Positions 10,239 to 22,764 of a stretch of DNA of 64,000 bases are shown piece by piece. The position numbers were made by a program, and so were the translations under genes. Where the stretch lies: positions 62,001 through 126,000 of the forward strand of contig JAMXBD010002770.1 of the NCBI GenBank assembly GCA_024138025.1, read 5' to 3'. Each line of letters begins with the position of its first letter. The stretch's first letter is position 1. The notes under the pieces are model-generated. The model saw only the letters and a program-made list of their open reading frames with translations, was not told the origin of the DNA and searched no databases. Origin of the DNA: Combretum micranthum. Taxonomy: Eukaryota > Streptophyta > Magnoliopsida > Myrtales > Combretaceae.

Positions 10239-12252
10239 GGATCATCGAAGAAGATGATGAACAGTGCTAACACTGTCCATAAGTCGGCAGTGTAGACTTT
10301 CAACGCCGGCGGCATACAAGGATAGGCCGGCGATGTAGAGACGGCTTATACTGAACAGAAGCTACGTAAAAATTATTTTCACGTAAAAATGAACGAAGGC
10401 CGACATCTGGGATTCTAAGCCGACGGTGTATGGTCCGACGTACATTGAAAGCCGACAGCTTTCAAAGCTGGTGCAATCGATATGAATTTGTATGCAAAAC
10501 AAATAAACACCGGCATCTGGGTTTCAAAGCTGGAGCGTTGAGCCGGTGTGCACACATTTTTTTTATAAAAACTTGTTTTGATATGAACAAAATATATATA
10601 CATATATGTACAATAAGCCTACTAAACATATATATATTATATATATATATGATAATATAGAATTTGTTAAGTAGATAACTAACACAAACATTTAAAATAA
10701 ATTTATGTAATATTTGGTAATTCTTTAAACCCTAAAATTAGAAAAATATTAAGTGTTAATAAAAGTTATAAATGATCAAATTTTTGTTCTAAATAAATAA
10801 AATAAGTAAGAACGGAAATTGAAATAAGCTAAATTTATGAGTAATATGACTTCTAAAAATAAAAAAATAATTATACGAAATAAATTAGGAGAAACATGAC
10901 GACACTAAGTAATAATAAATAAATAAATATGATTTTCTAAATTGAATTCGGTATAGAATAACATAAAATTAGTATTAGTCATTACAAAACTTGATAAATA
11001 TCAAGCTTAGAACAGTAGTCACGTATAGAAATTTAACTATATAATCTATGTTATATTGATGAATACTTTATTCATCTTAATAGGTGACTTTGATACTCTA
11101 GAAGATCTTCTAGCTGATTATTACGACTAAGTCAGTATGAGCAGGTGAGTAATTCAGTCATATTGTACTGTTTGTGCTTGTAAATAGCTGAAAATATAAT
11201 ACAGAGATAATCAAATGAATGTTTTGTTGGGAGTATGTTGTGATCTAATTGTATGATTGTTAATCTATCATTACAAAAGTGATAATACAATGATTTGATG
11301 TTGTGAAGTAATAGAATGATGATTGTGTGTAATGTATGATCACCATGAAATTGAATAAGAACTATTGACTTAATAAAATAACCTGGTCATGCATTGCATG
11401 TACTACATTATTGCATATAAAAATGGGTGACAGCCTGCTACGTATTAATATTTCGGTTCTCTATTAACGCTTGGTTTTTCTAAAGTGTTAGTTCTTCCAA
11501 GGTTTTTCTTTGTTCCATTGGTTCTACGAGAACTAAGTGGTAATGAAGAACGTCGCCCGTAGTATCATTTTGAAATGATTAATACTTAGAGAGTTTCTAA
11601 GGTGGATACAGGAAATGGTCAGTTAAATTTATTATATTTAAAGTGATAACCCTAAAACGAGAAATCATTGATTTTCCTGTAAACTTAGTCTCTCATAGGC
11701 AGGTGGGTTATGAGGTAATTGTTCTTCAACCCTGAAAAAGAGGGCATAAATATTTTTCCCTGTTTGGATTCTAGATCATCCAAGCTTGTATCTGTGCATA
11801 TGATTGAGTGTTTGCATTACATATGATTTGCTAATAACTTGTGTGATGTATAATATGTCTGGTTATTCACTGAGCCGTGGTTTCGCTCATACTCCAACAG
11901 TCTTTTCAGGTTTACTCTTCAACCCTGGTTAGTCACTTCAGGAACAGGGCTCCGGTAAGAGCTTAGGAGCTGGAAGTCTATGGTTATACTGGGAATTACG
12001 GTATGCTTATCTTAGATAGATTAGTTAGTGCTAATGTATCAGTTGTGAACTACAGGAAGACACTTGGTTTATAATAGTTTTGTGATACTTTGTGATTAAG
12101 ATAGTATTTATTATCAATTTATTTCTTACATGTATTTATCATTTCTTATCAAGCAACTAAAAGATCCGGTTGTTTTTGAAAACCTATCACTCTTTGAAGG
12201 TAATCTAGTATTATTTAAGTGTGACTTGTTACTTCTACTAAGGTACCCTCGG
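10239..12252 (+). mobile_element. LTR J, 3' segment
   Basis: Begins with the right GGATC duplication of A, then continues J: GC-rich CCGGCG block (10270-10560), AT-rich stretch, twin hairpin (11734-11785), acceptor-like TTTTCAG (11910) and a terminal-type GGTACCCTCGG (12242-12252) at which LTR C is inserted. The GGTACCC word is the one found about 20 bp before the end of the related LTRs, so C hit J very near its 3' end. Short frames here overlap the repeat blocks and are not credited. Confidence 0.6.
11734..11785 (+). other. Twin hairpin, LTR J copy
   Basis: Hairpin 1 is GAAAAA/TTTTTC around a loop containing AGGGCATAAA (11734-11758). Hairpin 2 is GTTTGGAT/ATCCAAGC (11762-11785), with one T.G pair. 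Stems are unrelated in sequence to those of A but the fold and position are kept. The acceptor-like site is 124 nt downstream. Confidence 0.75.
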
Positions 12253-14399
12253 TGTAAGCCCCGGAAAATTTCAGTAAATAATTCGAAGATGAACTTCGAA
12301 AATAAACCCTAAAAATCACTCCAAATTAAAACCGGACTTCAACTAGCCCAAAAACACGAGCGAATCAAGAAATTTTCTAATCTTGAGAAAAATAAGAATT
12401 CTTAAAAACAAAGTAAGAACTCAACATACTTCAATTCCAAAACTGCTACGTATGACAAATTCCATACGTAACTCCGATTTATAAAATCGGGTAATCTAGA
12501 TCCCAAAAATGAATTATTAAAAAATAAATAACGATTGACTTTCAGGAATGAAACCCAATTCAAAAATTTCGAAAACGTTGAGAGATATTAAATACTTACA
12601 AAATAAAATTTAAAATAACTTTTCTCAGATCAAATATGTTATATAAACATAAAATATCATATTCTAATTTGGCAAAGACCTAAACCGGAAAATCACCCGA
12701 AAACCCTAAGTGGAATGTAGTAGTTTAAGTTCGGCAATCTAGCGCCCTTAACCCTAGAGGCCAAGGTATAGTTTAAATATGTAGAATAGCTCGTAGTAAT
12801 ATAAGTTTGTTTAAAAATATCAGATTGGTAAACTTTTGACCTATTTCGAACCAGTTCGGATACAGACTTCGAAAAGCATGTCCCGGGTCTCAAGATATAA
12901 AAAATATACCATTAGTACCGTTAGACTCGTAGTTTCATAAAATTTCCAAATATATTAGTTATATAATTTTTCGGGTTATAAAAGTTACAGTTATAACCTT
13001 TTTATCGTGTTTTCATACTACCGGTAATTAATTAGTCTTTTGCACTATTCACTTTTATTTCATTACACAATTTTATTATTCTTATAAAACCTTATATTTT
13101 TAGATAAATATTTTACATATTATAAAAAATTTTGTTTTTCTAAAATTTAGTTAGTTCGGGCTTTTACGGGATCAGATTCTGTTTAAAACCCGATACTAAA
13201 AATAAAATAAATTAATTTAATAATTGAAAAATATTTTTAAAATATTTTTATTTTCATAAAATAATTTTTTAGAATTTTTCGGGTTATAAAAATATTCATT
13301 ATAACCCATATTAGTGTATTTTGATCATACCGTAACATATTTGTTAAAATACTAAAATAATTCAAATAATTATTAATTTTAATTATGAAAAATCTGCTAC
13401 AAATATTTGGAATAAATTTTCTAATTTTATTTTATTTTATTAAGAAAGTACTCTTACAACTCATACTTTCAAGTACACTTTACACATATCACTTCCTTTT
13501 CACTTCAATCTTTCTACACTTTGTCCCACACTTCATGGCAGATTTTTCCTTCTTTATGGCTGCCATTGTCCTTTAATTACTCCTATTTTGATTAAAATAA
13601 ATAAATTCTACTTCTTCTTAAAAAAGTTACACATACATATTTATTACATAATTTAATTTCAAGTCAAAATTCAACAAAACACTCTCTCTCTCTCTCTCCC
13701 CCAATTCACGTGAACTCCAAAACCCCACCCCCCCGCCACCCCCCTCAAAAAAAAAAAAAAAAAAATTTCTGCCTTGTTTTATTTTGTTTTCCTCTTTCAT
13801 TCATTAATACACTCATTTTCTCTCTCTCTTTCATTTACTCCTTCATTCCTTTTTCATTGTTTAGCTTTTCTCTCTCTTTTTCCTCTCTTTACTTCTTCAT
13901 ATTATTCTTGTTTCTTCAAGAACCAAGCTGCTCCACCCATATTTCTTGAAGATTTTTAAGCAAATCTTCTTCTTAAAGCTTCCATAGGTGATATAGGTAA
14001 AGTATAATGAGAGTTTCATACATCAAATGACCTTCCATAAGCTCAAAAGCTTAGGATGATGATGCCAAGAATGAAACACTCCTCTTTCTCTATAGTTCAT
14101 CTCTTGTATCACTATTATTTTCTTGTTTAAAGTTGATATATTTTGTAGATCTAACTTTTTGTAACTTTGATTTTTGTTTATGCCTTAGATCTTGTTACTT
14201 GAAGTTATTATTTTTGTTATTGCTTATGATTTATGCATATATTTGTCATTCACATGTGTTCATGCATTTACAACTAGTGTAGTAAACTAGATCTACTGTT
14301 TTGAGTTCATAAAATGCATTAGACTTTGTTTTATATTCATGAACAACTTGTAATAGCATGATGATAGTAGGAAAGTTGTAGAAAACTCAAGATCTATTT

Positions 14400-15620
14400 T
14401 ATTTTCAACAAAAATCATTTTTGAAAATTCGGATGAAAATAGAACCATATTAGAAAAGTTATTTTTCAACTTCAAAATATGTATTTTTCATTTAAAATGA
14501 AGGCTTATGGTATAGATAACATAAATGAAAGATTTTAATGAGTAAAGCTTAGATCCATGAATTTATAGTTTACTACCATGGGTTTCTTTTAGATTTATGT
14601 TCATATTATGTGTAGATCTTAGATTTGAACTAGAACAAAAATTGTGAAATTCGTATTTTGGCAAGACGCCCATTTAAAAACCACTTTCCAAGTGTCAAAA
14701 TTAATTTTTACTTAAGATAATGAAGGCTTAATATATGTATGTCATCAAGACTTCTTTTTACAAGAATCAAAGGTGATTTTCAAAATTTATTTTCAAAATT
14801 AAAATCTCATTTTCGGATTTTGGCCAAGGCATATTTTAAAAACATGTTTTCTAACTCAAAAATGAAGTTTTTATCTAAGAAATGAAAGGCTCTTGAGATA
14901 GGATATATAAGGAATAGATTTTCATAAGTTTAGATGAATTTTATCAAAAGATATGACCAAAAAAAAATTTTGTAAATTCGGATCTCAACCAAGACCAATT
15001 TTGAAAACCTATTTATCAACTCCAAAACTCATGTTTTATGTGAAAAATGAAGGGTATAGGTAATAGGTATCATTGAGTAATGATTTTTACAAGTTGAAAT
15101 GAGTTTTGATGAAATTAATGTATAAAACAAGAAATAGAATCAAAATGGGAATTTTGAGTTAGTAGTCAATTTGTGAAATTCGTAATTTTGAATGGAGGCT
15201 ATAAGAACACCTATTATCCAAGCTCAAAATGAAAGTTTTATGTAATGAATGGAGTCCTTAAGTAATAGGTATCATAAAGTCTTAAATTTTAATGCATTAA
15301 ACAAGTTTTTCCCAAAGGAATCATTCAAAAAGTGGATTTTTTAAAATTCGGATTTTGAGTAAATCCTATTTGAAAACATATTTGCAAAGTGTAAAATGCA
15401 AATTTTTGTGTAAAAATGAAGTCCTTAGTGGTTATGTATGATCGAGCCCTAATTTCCTAAATATCAAATGATTTTTACTTAAAGGAATCACTCAAAAACT
15501 AATTTTTACAAAATTCGGATTTTGGCTTCAACTCTACTTGAAGACATATTTACAAAGTACAAAATGGAAATTTTATGTAGAAATGAAGGTCATAAGTAAT
15601 AGATATAATGAAGACTCAAT
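14400..15620 (+). repeat. Seven diverged ~170-bp units in LTR C
   Basis: The anchor AAATTCGGATTTTG and variants recurs near 14412, 14647, 14813, 14975, 15176, 15344 and 15510. Each anchor is followed by AAAACATATTT, CAAAATGAA and AATGAAGGC-like words in the same order. Confidence 0.75.
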
Positions 15621-16723
15621 TTTAACAAAATAATTATATTTTTTTAAGTAATAAATCCAAAACAAATGAAAATGATCAAAGTTAGAAAACTAGATTTTTC
15701 ATAAGTAGTTGTTATTATGATCTTGCAAGATAAAAAGTTATAAAATTTCCTTTTAGCAAAAATCATCAAGATCATGCATACATTAAGCTCATCTCATGTC
15801 ATTCATGATAGGAAATCACTCATATTGCATGCATAGCTAATTTATGTAGTAGAAACATTACAAACATTTACAAAACTATTTTTTGGAAATTGAAATTGCT
15901 ACTGTCCTAATCTGATCCGACCTTTTCAAAGCTTCAAAGTTTTCAAAAATTAAAGATAATATTAGAATTAGATAGATCTTTCGAAGTAGATAGAAATCGA
16001 TATATAATTTGCGAGATTCCGAGTTAAAATGACCAAGTTATGGCCGTTTTAAGTTGAAATTCCCGCTTAGGATGAGAATTATGAATTTGATAGTTGTATG
16101 AGATAGTTTGGATTAGTTGAGTGATGAAATACTTATTAGAGTATTTCTTCCTTTTTAGGTGATCCGAAATCGACGATTCCTGCCACCGAATTACTTTTAC
16201 TAAGAGATCGTGATCCAATGGCCGAGTGAGTCTTCTTCTTATTTTGTTATCTTGCTTGTGCTTGTAGCTAGTCGCATAAAGTATATGAACAAGATAAAAA
16301 TCGATATGAATGGGATGGGACATATGATGAGACTGTGATGAATGTAACCAAAGAATACTAAAGCATATCAAAACCATGATTTGATTGGATAACTGCACTA
16401 TTCATAGTATTTCTATTATGTGTATGATATTGGTTGATCACTCTAAAGAATGTATGAATATTTTGACCTAAGCAAAAATTTAAATTGGTCACCATTACAT
16501 CGGACATATTGCATTTGGTAGCATGTTACTCCTACGCAGGTCGATTGGTATGGTCCGATGACTCGTTGGGATAATGAGGCCTGTATCAGAGCTCATTCAT
16601 GGGAACTAAGGCGCATCGGGGATACAGTCCATGTGTGAGCCTAGCCAAGGTGAGTGTTATGAGCCAAGGGCTTGGGGACTAGCAGCGGTCATGTAGACTT
16701 CAATACCATCCCTAACCCAAGAT

Positions 16724-16773
16724 ACGGAGGGTGTAAATCCGTTCTGTGTGTGGGTTCCGGATACCCATACATA
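16724..16773 (+). other. Twin hairpin, LTR C copy
   Basis: Hairpin 1 is ACGGA/TCCGT (16724-16742), compensating change from the ATGGA/TCCAT of LTR A. Hairpin 2 is TGTGTGTGGGT/ACCCATACATA with loop TCCGGAT (16745-16773), 11 pairs including G.T. The acceptor-like site is 126 nt downstream. Confidence 0.82.
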
Positions 16774-17681
16774 ATTGTTTGCTCACGTGTTTATTCATGC
16801 ATAGCATATGGTTGATTATAACTTGCTTGTTATGGTATAGATTTAAGGGAACTCACTAAGCTAGTGTAGCTTATACCCCAATAGACGTTTGAATGAACAG
16901 GTTATTTCAAGAGTGCTAAGTGGGGACCGAGATTGTTGAAGCCGATAATGACTTCGGGATTCCGGTAGGATATATGTAAACCCCCAAATTTTTGGAATCG
17001 GTTTAGCATAAAACCCTAAACCGGAAGTCAAACGGAACCCAAAAGGTCAACAAAACCCTAGTTTATCGTAATCGATTATGTCCGGCATTGCCGTTTTCTT
17101 TGGCCCTGGAAAACGAAATTAGAATAATTAGCTAGAATAGTTCGTAATAACTATAGGTTATATAAAAACATCAGTTTTGCGGATTTTGGATGTCCTTCAA
17201 ATCCAATCGGACACAGTTCTCGAAAAACGTGTCCGGAAACTTGGAATAGGAAAATTATTCTGAACCACCGTTAGACTCATAAAAATATAAGTTTTCCAAA
17301 AATATCAGTTTCGTAATTTTTCGGTAAGTAAAAATAATAAATATCGCATTTATACGTGTATTTTCTTACTACTGGTACTTTATTAGTTATATCTATCTTA
17401 CATTACACTATTTATTACTATTCTACACTATTCTTTTATCTCTACTTTTTTTTACACCTATTCTTACACACTCTATAACCTATAATCCTTACTTTTTACC
17501 TTTCCCATAACTTTATTTCACATCTACCTTACACATTACATCTTTCATTTATCAAAAATCAAAAAATAAAATCACTTTCCCTCTTACTACATGCATGGCC
17601 GGTGCCCTCGTCCCCCATTCTTCCTCAATTTGTTTTATTTTTCTTTTATTTTAATCACACAAAAATCCCTCCACATTTTCC

Positions 17682-17689
17682 TATAAATA
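17682..17689 (+). promoter_or_regulatory. TATA box of the D 5' LTR
   Basis: TATAAATA followed by a C-rich then CT-rich leader, 707 bp from the LTR start. LTR E has the same box in the same context; LTR A has TACGAATA. Confidence 0.7.
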
Positions 17690-19835
17690 CCCCCCCTCTT
17701 TCACTTCTTTCACACATTCACTACCCACAAATTTCTTACCAAAACTCTCTCAATTTCTCCTCTCAAAACTCTCTCAAAATACCATCCCAAAACACTCTCA
17801 AAATAATTCCACAACAACTTCTACCAACAACTAAAACCCATAACCACATAACCATACCAAAGTCTTCTTTAGGTAACTACCTTCTTTTATTTTCTTCTTC
17901 TTCATGTCATGTAACTTTACATGGCCATAGTGTGAGTTTCCAAAGACTATAAGTTATGGAAGTACATTATGCTCATGTATTGTTCTTGTTCATGAAAATT
18001 AATGTTTGTTTATTATTTTTGTTCATATATTGTTAATATATCTAAGTATTATTATCTATATATATATGTACATATTCTTTAGAGCATATAAGCTCACTGT
18101 AATTTATTTATTTCATGCAAAGCAATTTATTTATTTATTTATTCCTTGTTAAATTAAGACTAGTCTCTAGTCTTAGACTTGTCCTCATTAAGTCAAAACA
18201 AGTTTTGTTTCTTTCATTTTATTTTATTTTGGGACTAGTCTACTTCTTAGTCCCGGGAGCCTTGAAAAAACTAAGACTCCAATACTTGACTTTATTATTA
18301 TGTTTTATGTTATTTTGCTTACTATTATTCTCATAAATCATGTTCATTTAGATTGTTGTCTAAAAATTTCAATTTCTAAAAATAATTAAACAAAAGAAGA
18401 TTGTGTCACTTAGAAATAAGTTTATGTAAAGTATAAAAATCTATGAGTTAACAAAACTAAACTCTTTTCCTTTCAAAGTTACAAAAAAGAACTTACTATA
18501 ATTTTAGAAACTACTTTTACTTTGAAAAAGCTACCTAAAACCTTTATTATTCCACTTTGTTTTTCAAAAGGGAATACTTGTTGATACAATAAGGATTGTT
18601 ATGAAAAAGATAGACAAGATGAAAGGCTAAGGAAATTTCAAATAAAAACCTTTACAAACAAATAGGCAAAGAAAATTGTATAAGGAAAATAAATAGGAAA
18701 AGTGGTACTAATATCAAAAAATAGAAAATGGTATTTTCAAAAAAGTTGCTTGGGGAACATAATAAAACCAACATGAAGTATTTTGGGAAAACTAAAGGAA
18801 AATAAGATATTCATTTCAAGAAATAACAAAATCGATTTTTGTAAACTATACTTTTCTAACAACTTCAAAACCAACATTTTTTACTCAAGAAATAAATCGG
18901 ACAACGAAACACTTGAGCATGCTTAAATATGAGTTATATAGTTATAAAAAGAGAATTTTTCAACTATATAGATAACTAAGTATTTATCAAACAAATTTTG
19001 ATTTCTTGAACCAAAGTTGTTTTGTGTTGGAAAATCCGTGGTGAATTTTTTTGCCACTGTTTCAGAGCCTATATGACCTTGTTTGTTAAAATTAATTTTG
19101 TAAATGGGTAGATCTTTTCAAGTAGGTAGAAATCGGTATATTATATGCGCGATTCCGAGTTAAAATGATCAAGTTATGGCCATTTTAAGTTGGAACATTC
19201 CTTTATACGAACTTTAACGTTCTTTTGACATTGTTTTGTCAAATTTCAAGAAAATCATCAAGGTATACTCATTGTGGGCATTTTCTTTGGCTAGGTGACC
19301 CCGATGAAGGATTCCTTTACCCCGAGGATTATTATGATTAAGTGGAGTGTGTGAACGACTCATTCGCTTAGAGGAATAGTCGACATGGCATCATGAGTTT
19401 ATTTCCTGTAAATGCTATACTTGTTGTGCTTGTAAATTAGTTGTACTAGAAGCTAAGAAAAGACAAATGGTTATGTATGGAAATAATTCTTTGAAGAATC
19501 CTAAGAATATCGAAGCCGGAATTGATTTAAATTGCTTGTTAGTAGTATAAGACTTGCTTTGTATGAAATGCCTTGATCACCTTAAACTTGATAATAATAA
19601 TGATATGGTATTATAAATAAATGAATTCATGCATAGCATGAAGTGAGTCACATTGCATTTTGGGTTATTATCCTTGGGTGAGAAGGATAGTAAGCTCATG
19701 TCGAAAGCAACACTTGGCGGGAGATCCAAAAGCGATTACTTGGCGGCTTAAGGGAAATGCTTGGCGGAAGATCCGAAAGCAAGGTCAAATCAAGTAGATT
19801 CGGAATGCTTGACGATAGGTGCTCGTAAGCATAAA

Positions 19836-19840
19836 ACTTT
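19836..19840. repeat. Target-site duplication of E, left copy (ACTTT)
   Basis: ACTTT before TGTAAATCCCC; repeated at 35786-35790 after the degraded terminus TGATA. Confidence 0.9.
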
Positions 19841-19879
19841 TGTAAATCCCCGAAATTTTTTAATTCGAATTATAGTTTA
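19841..19879 (+). mobile_element. Solo LTR E, first 39 bp
   Basis: TGTAAATCCCCGAAATTTTT up to GTTTA, where the full-length Tekay element is inserted. The rest of E is 32496-35785. When the Tekay is removed the sequence aligns with the start of D through AAACCCTAAACCGGAAG. Confidence 0.88.
19875..19879. repeat. Target-site duplication of the Tekay element, left copy (GTTTA)
   Basis: GTTTA directly before TGTCAC; repeated at 32496-32500 directly after GGGGTTTACA. Confidence 0.95.
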
Positions 19880-20433
19880 TGTCACCCCCCAAAGGGTACC
19901 CTAAACGCGACAGTCCACCACACTCGATATTTAAACTTAAGTATGACATCCTTAGTCATCCCATAAGTTTGCATATCGAGTGTAAGGTGTACTTTCACAA
20001 CTTTTAGGATCACACTTTGATTCGAGTAGTCTTAAGAAAGCATACATAGCATTAAGAATATAAATCACATCAAGATAAATAGTTAAGCTTTACAAAAGCC
20101 AAGGGGGCATACCCCCGCCAAAATAATAGGAGTCTACATCGTTTAGCTCCAATTACATATATCTGAATTTATATTAAAGAGATTTTCCTAGAAGTCCACG
20201 CCTATACTAGGTCTCGACTTCCTCAAAAGCTCTTTAATCTAATGTAGTAAACCTGCACAAAGTGTCCTCTCGGAACATCCAAAAATAGGAACTGCAACAA
20301 AAACTATTGGGGTATAAGCTAATGCTTAGTGAGATTCATTTTCTTCAAGTAACATACCGACCAAGCTAAAATATCTATACAAGCAAGTTATAATTAAGCA
20401 ACCATATGAATGCACAAGCATATGAGCAAGCAG

Positions 20434-20480
20434 CATATGACTTTCCGGTAGTCATATGAATGAATTTACGCCCTCCATTC
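20434..20480 (-). other. Twin hairpin, Tekay 3' LTR copy
   Basis: In the sense (minus) strand hairpin 1 is GAATGGA/TTCATTC with one G.T pair (20458-20480) and hairpin 2 is CATATGACT/AGTCATATG with loop ACCGGAA (20434-20458), nine Watson-Crick pairs. The acceptor-like site is 142 nt downstream. Confidence 0.85.
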
Positions 20481-20490
20481 GGGGTTTGGG

Positions 20491-20669
20491 GTAGTTCATA
20501 AGACATGCAACTACAATTCCAAAGTTGGTCCATAAGACATGCAACCATAATCCCAATCTTAAGTGGGGTGGTCCATAAGACATGCAACCACAATTTTAAT
20601 GTTGGTCCATAAGTCATGCAACCATAGTTTTCATTATTTGAATGGGGTGGTCCATAAGTCATGCAACCC
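20491..20669 (-). repeat. Array of five hairpins with near-invariant 12-nt loop (Tekay 3' LTR)
   Basis: In the sense strand the loop GCATGWCTTATG is enclosed by stems GTAGTT/AACTAC (20491-20514), TGGTT/GACCA (20526-20547), GTGGTT/GACCAC (20568-20591), TGGTT/GACCA (20603-20624) and a 4-pair GGTT/GACC (around 20649-20668). The first stem differs from the others on both arms so that pairing is kept, and the others use a T.G pair that exists only in the sense strand. Translating this array gives the repetitive frame 20375-20662, rejected as a gene. The 5' LTR carries the same array at about 29555-29730. Confidence 0.85.
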
Positions 20670-21519
20670 TAGTCCCCTTCATTAAAGACCCGCTGCCTCC
20701 CGATCATACTTTTGTTCCCACCAAAAGCATTCTCGTAATGCAATGTGACTCACTACGTGATATGCATGTACAATTTATTCATATAATCATGGCATATTAA
20801 TTAGATAATTTTAAAAGTGATCATACAGATTTCAGACACTCCAAATCTATACTAGCTCATACAAGTTATTGCAACAAAGCTTGCCTCGATATACTTATCG
20901 TTCATTCATACAAGTTTAGATCACCATTCAATCACAATTTTATCTTTTCCTAAGTCTAATGCCACTACTACTACAAGCACACCCAAGAGCATAATTAATT
21001 GAGAAATGAACTCACTTGTCCATGTAGTGAAAATCCACTAGTCGTAATAGTCCTCGGGAAGTGGTAACCCGTCCTCCAATTCACCTAGGTACAAAGAATA
21101 CCCTCAATGAGTATCTCTTATGAAGTTCTATTAAACTTAACAATTTTATTTACTAAGTTCGTCAATTTCCGTCTAGGTTGAATCCTTAACTTAAAAAGGT
21201 CATATCTAACTCATTTTAACTCGGAATTTAGCTTATAATATACCGATTTATACCTACTTCGAAAGAGCTATCCATTTCTAAAGTTAATTCAAACATTTAA
21301 GGTCATTTAAGGGTCGGAAACGTACTGTACAGTAGGGTTGCGAAAATTCCAGATTTGAGCCTTTGTGAAAAATTGCCATATCTACTCTATTTAACTACTT
21401 AGGTTAACTCATATTAGTCCTAAACTTGCAAGGAGATCCTCTAAACAAAATTAAGAGATTACATACTTATCTAATCACAAACATAATGCTCAAAAGAAAC
21501 TTCTAAGAATCCATATTCA

Positions 21520-22270
21520 TAAAACCGAAATTCACAAGTTGAAACTCATTGTCTTGTTTTGAGTAATTCCTTTACTAAAACTCACTTAGTTCAATGAAAA
21601 TAATTTTTCCTATATTATGTATCATCAAAGCATTCCATTTTCAATATAAAATACTTGTTTTGAGATCAAAAAGAAGGTTTTCAAAATTGGTCTCCTCATA
21701 ATTACGAATTTCCACTTTGAAACTTACAATGAAAACAAGACCTAAATATTGTCTTCTACAAAGCACTTGATTTATGCAATACTTTTTAGGAAAACCCATT
21801 CAAACTTATGAAAATCCATTCCTTAAGATATCTATATCAAGAGCCTCTTATATTTTTGTCTAAATCTTCATTTTAAAGTTGATTGATGGGTTCCAAAAAT
21901 AGGTCTTGGTCTTGATCCGAATTTTCATAAATTTATTTTGAACATATCTCTTGAGAAAATTCATCAAAACTCATGGAAAACAACCCATTACATATTATAT
22001 CTCAAGAACCCTTCATTTCTTGAATAAAATCCTCATTTGTGAGTTGGAAAACATGTTTTTATTTTGGATCTTTGTCTTGATCCGAAAATACAATTTTTGT
22101 TTTTGAAAATAAACTTTGAAAATCAACTTTGATTCTTGTAAGATGAAGCCTTGATGATATACATCCATCAAACCTTCATTTTCTTAACAAAAGCTTCCAT
22201 TTTAAGACTTGAAAGAGGGTTTTTAAAATAGGGCATTGACAAGTTACGAATTTTATTTTTTTATTCCAAC
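21520..22270 (-). repeat. About 170-bp LTR units, Tekay 3' LTR
   Basis: Antisense anchors (CCGAATTTTC, TACGAATTT and similar) near 21525, 21707, 21915, 22080 and 22240 define about five units. The 5' LTR has the same set at about 30580-31310. Confidence 0.65.
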
Positions 22271-22756
22271 TTGAATCTAAGATCTACTCAATATATATCC
22301 ATGAAAGCATAAGAAAAACTTAGTAGTAAGCCTTGAACTCCTAGATCTACACATAAATATAACTAAAACTTTGTAAAACTCTAGATCTACAAGTTATCAC
22401 ATAAACAAGAAAATAAACAAGCCTTCCATGTAACAAAAATACTAAGAACAAAAGAGATCATCATCTAGAGGAGTGTTTCACTTCTTGGCATCATCATCCA
22501 TAGCCTTTTAAGCTTTTGGAATGTCCTTTGATGCATGAAACATCCATGGTATCATCCTAGAACATCTTATAAGAGCAAAAAGGGAAAGATTACCTCAAAT
22601 ATTTGCAAGAAATATATGTGGAAGCAAGAAAGAAAAATGGGGCAACTTGTTCTTAAGAAGAACAAAGCAAAGAAGAAGAGAAGGAAAGGGAAAAGAGAGG
22701 GTTTGAGAGTTTTTGGAGAGTGGAATGAAAAGTGAAGAGAGAGAAAAGTAAATGAG

Positions 22757-22764
22757 TATTTATA
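22757..22764 (-). promoter_or_regulatory. TATA box of the Tekay 3' LTR
   Basis: TATAAATA in the sense strand, about 80 bp downstream of the GGCCGGCGC box. The 5' LTR copy is at 31799-31806. Confidence 0.65.

Larger units (their letters stand above)
12253..16974 (+). mobile_element. LTR C, 5' part (truncated by insertion D)
   Basis: Starts TGTAAGCCCCGGAAAATTTC and matches the reverse complement of LTR F (47023-52018) from end to end as far as it goes, so C is a copy of the same 5-kb LTR subfamily, about 270 bp short at its 3' side. It holds a CT-rich leader with a 19-A tract (13747-13765), donor-like GT (13988), seven diverged 170-bp units (14400-15620), the conserved motif (16011-16060), a twin hairpin (16724-16773) and an acceptor-like AACAG (16900). 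D begins at 16975 after ATATA; the rest of C would lie beyond D, outside the window. No gene is supported in this 4.7 kb. Confidence 0.88.
16975..19840 (+). mobile_element. 5' LTR of element D, first segment
   Basis: Starts TGTAAACCCCCAAATTTTTGG. The LTR continues after the nested block at 35791 and ends GGGGCGTGACA at 36395, about 3.47 kb in total. Features: GGCCGGTGCC (17597), TATAAATA (17682-17689), donor-like AG/GTAAC (17873), conserved motif (19147-19196) and GCTTGG hairpin units (around 19740-19830). The primer site follows the LTR end, so this is a 5' LTR and not a solo LTR. The 116-codon frame at 17602-17952 is a low-complexity leader. Confidence 0.92.

Noticed and set aside
16024..16398. 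124-codon frame on the minus strand of LTR C
   Set aside because: No domain, runs antisense through conserved LTR blocks and is not kept in the related LTR F.
17602..17952. 116-codon frame in the D LTR
   Set aside because: Low-complexity Ser/Pro-rich translation of a CT-rich leader; not kept in LTR A.
20375..20662. 95-codon frame with repeated MTYGP-like peptide, also present at 29441-29725
   Set aside because: It is the sense-strand translation of the hairpin array in the two Tekay LTRs; its preservation in both is explained by LTR identity.
22535..22735. Lys/Arg-rich small protein, repeated at 31560-31748
   Set aside because: Antisense of the CT-rich LTR leader; duplicated only because the LTRs are duplicated.
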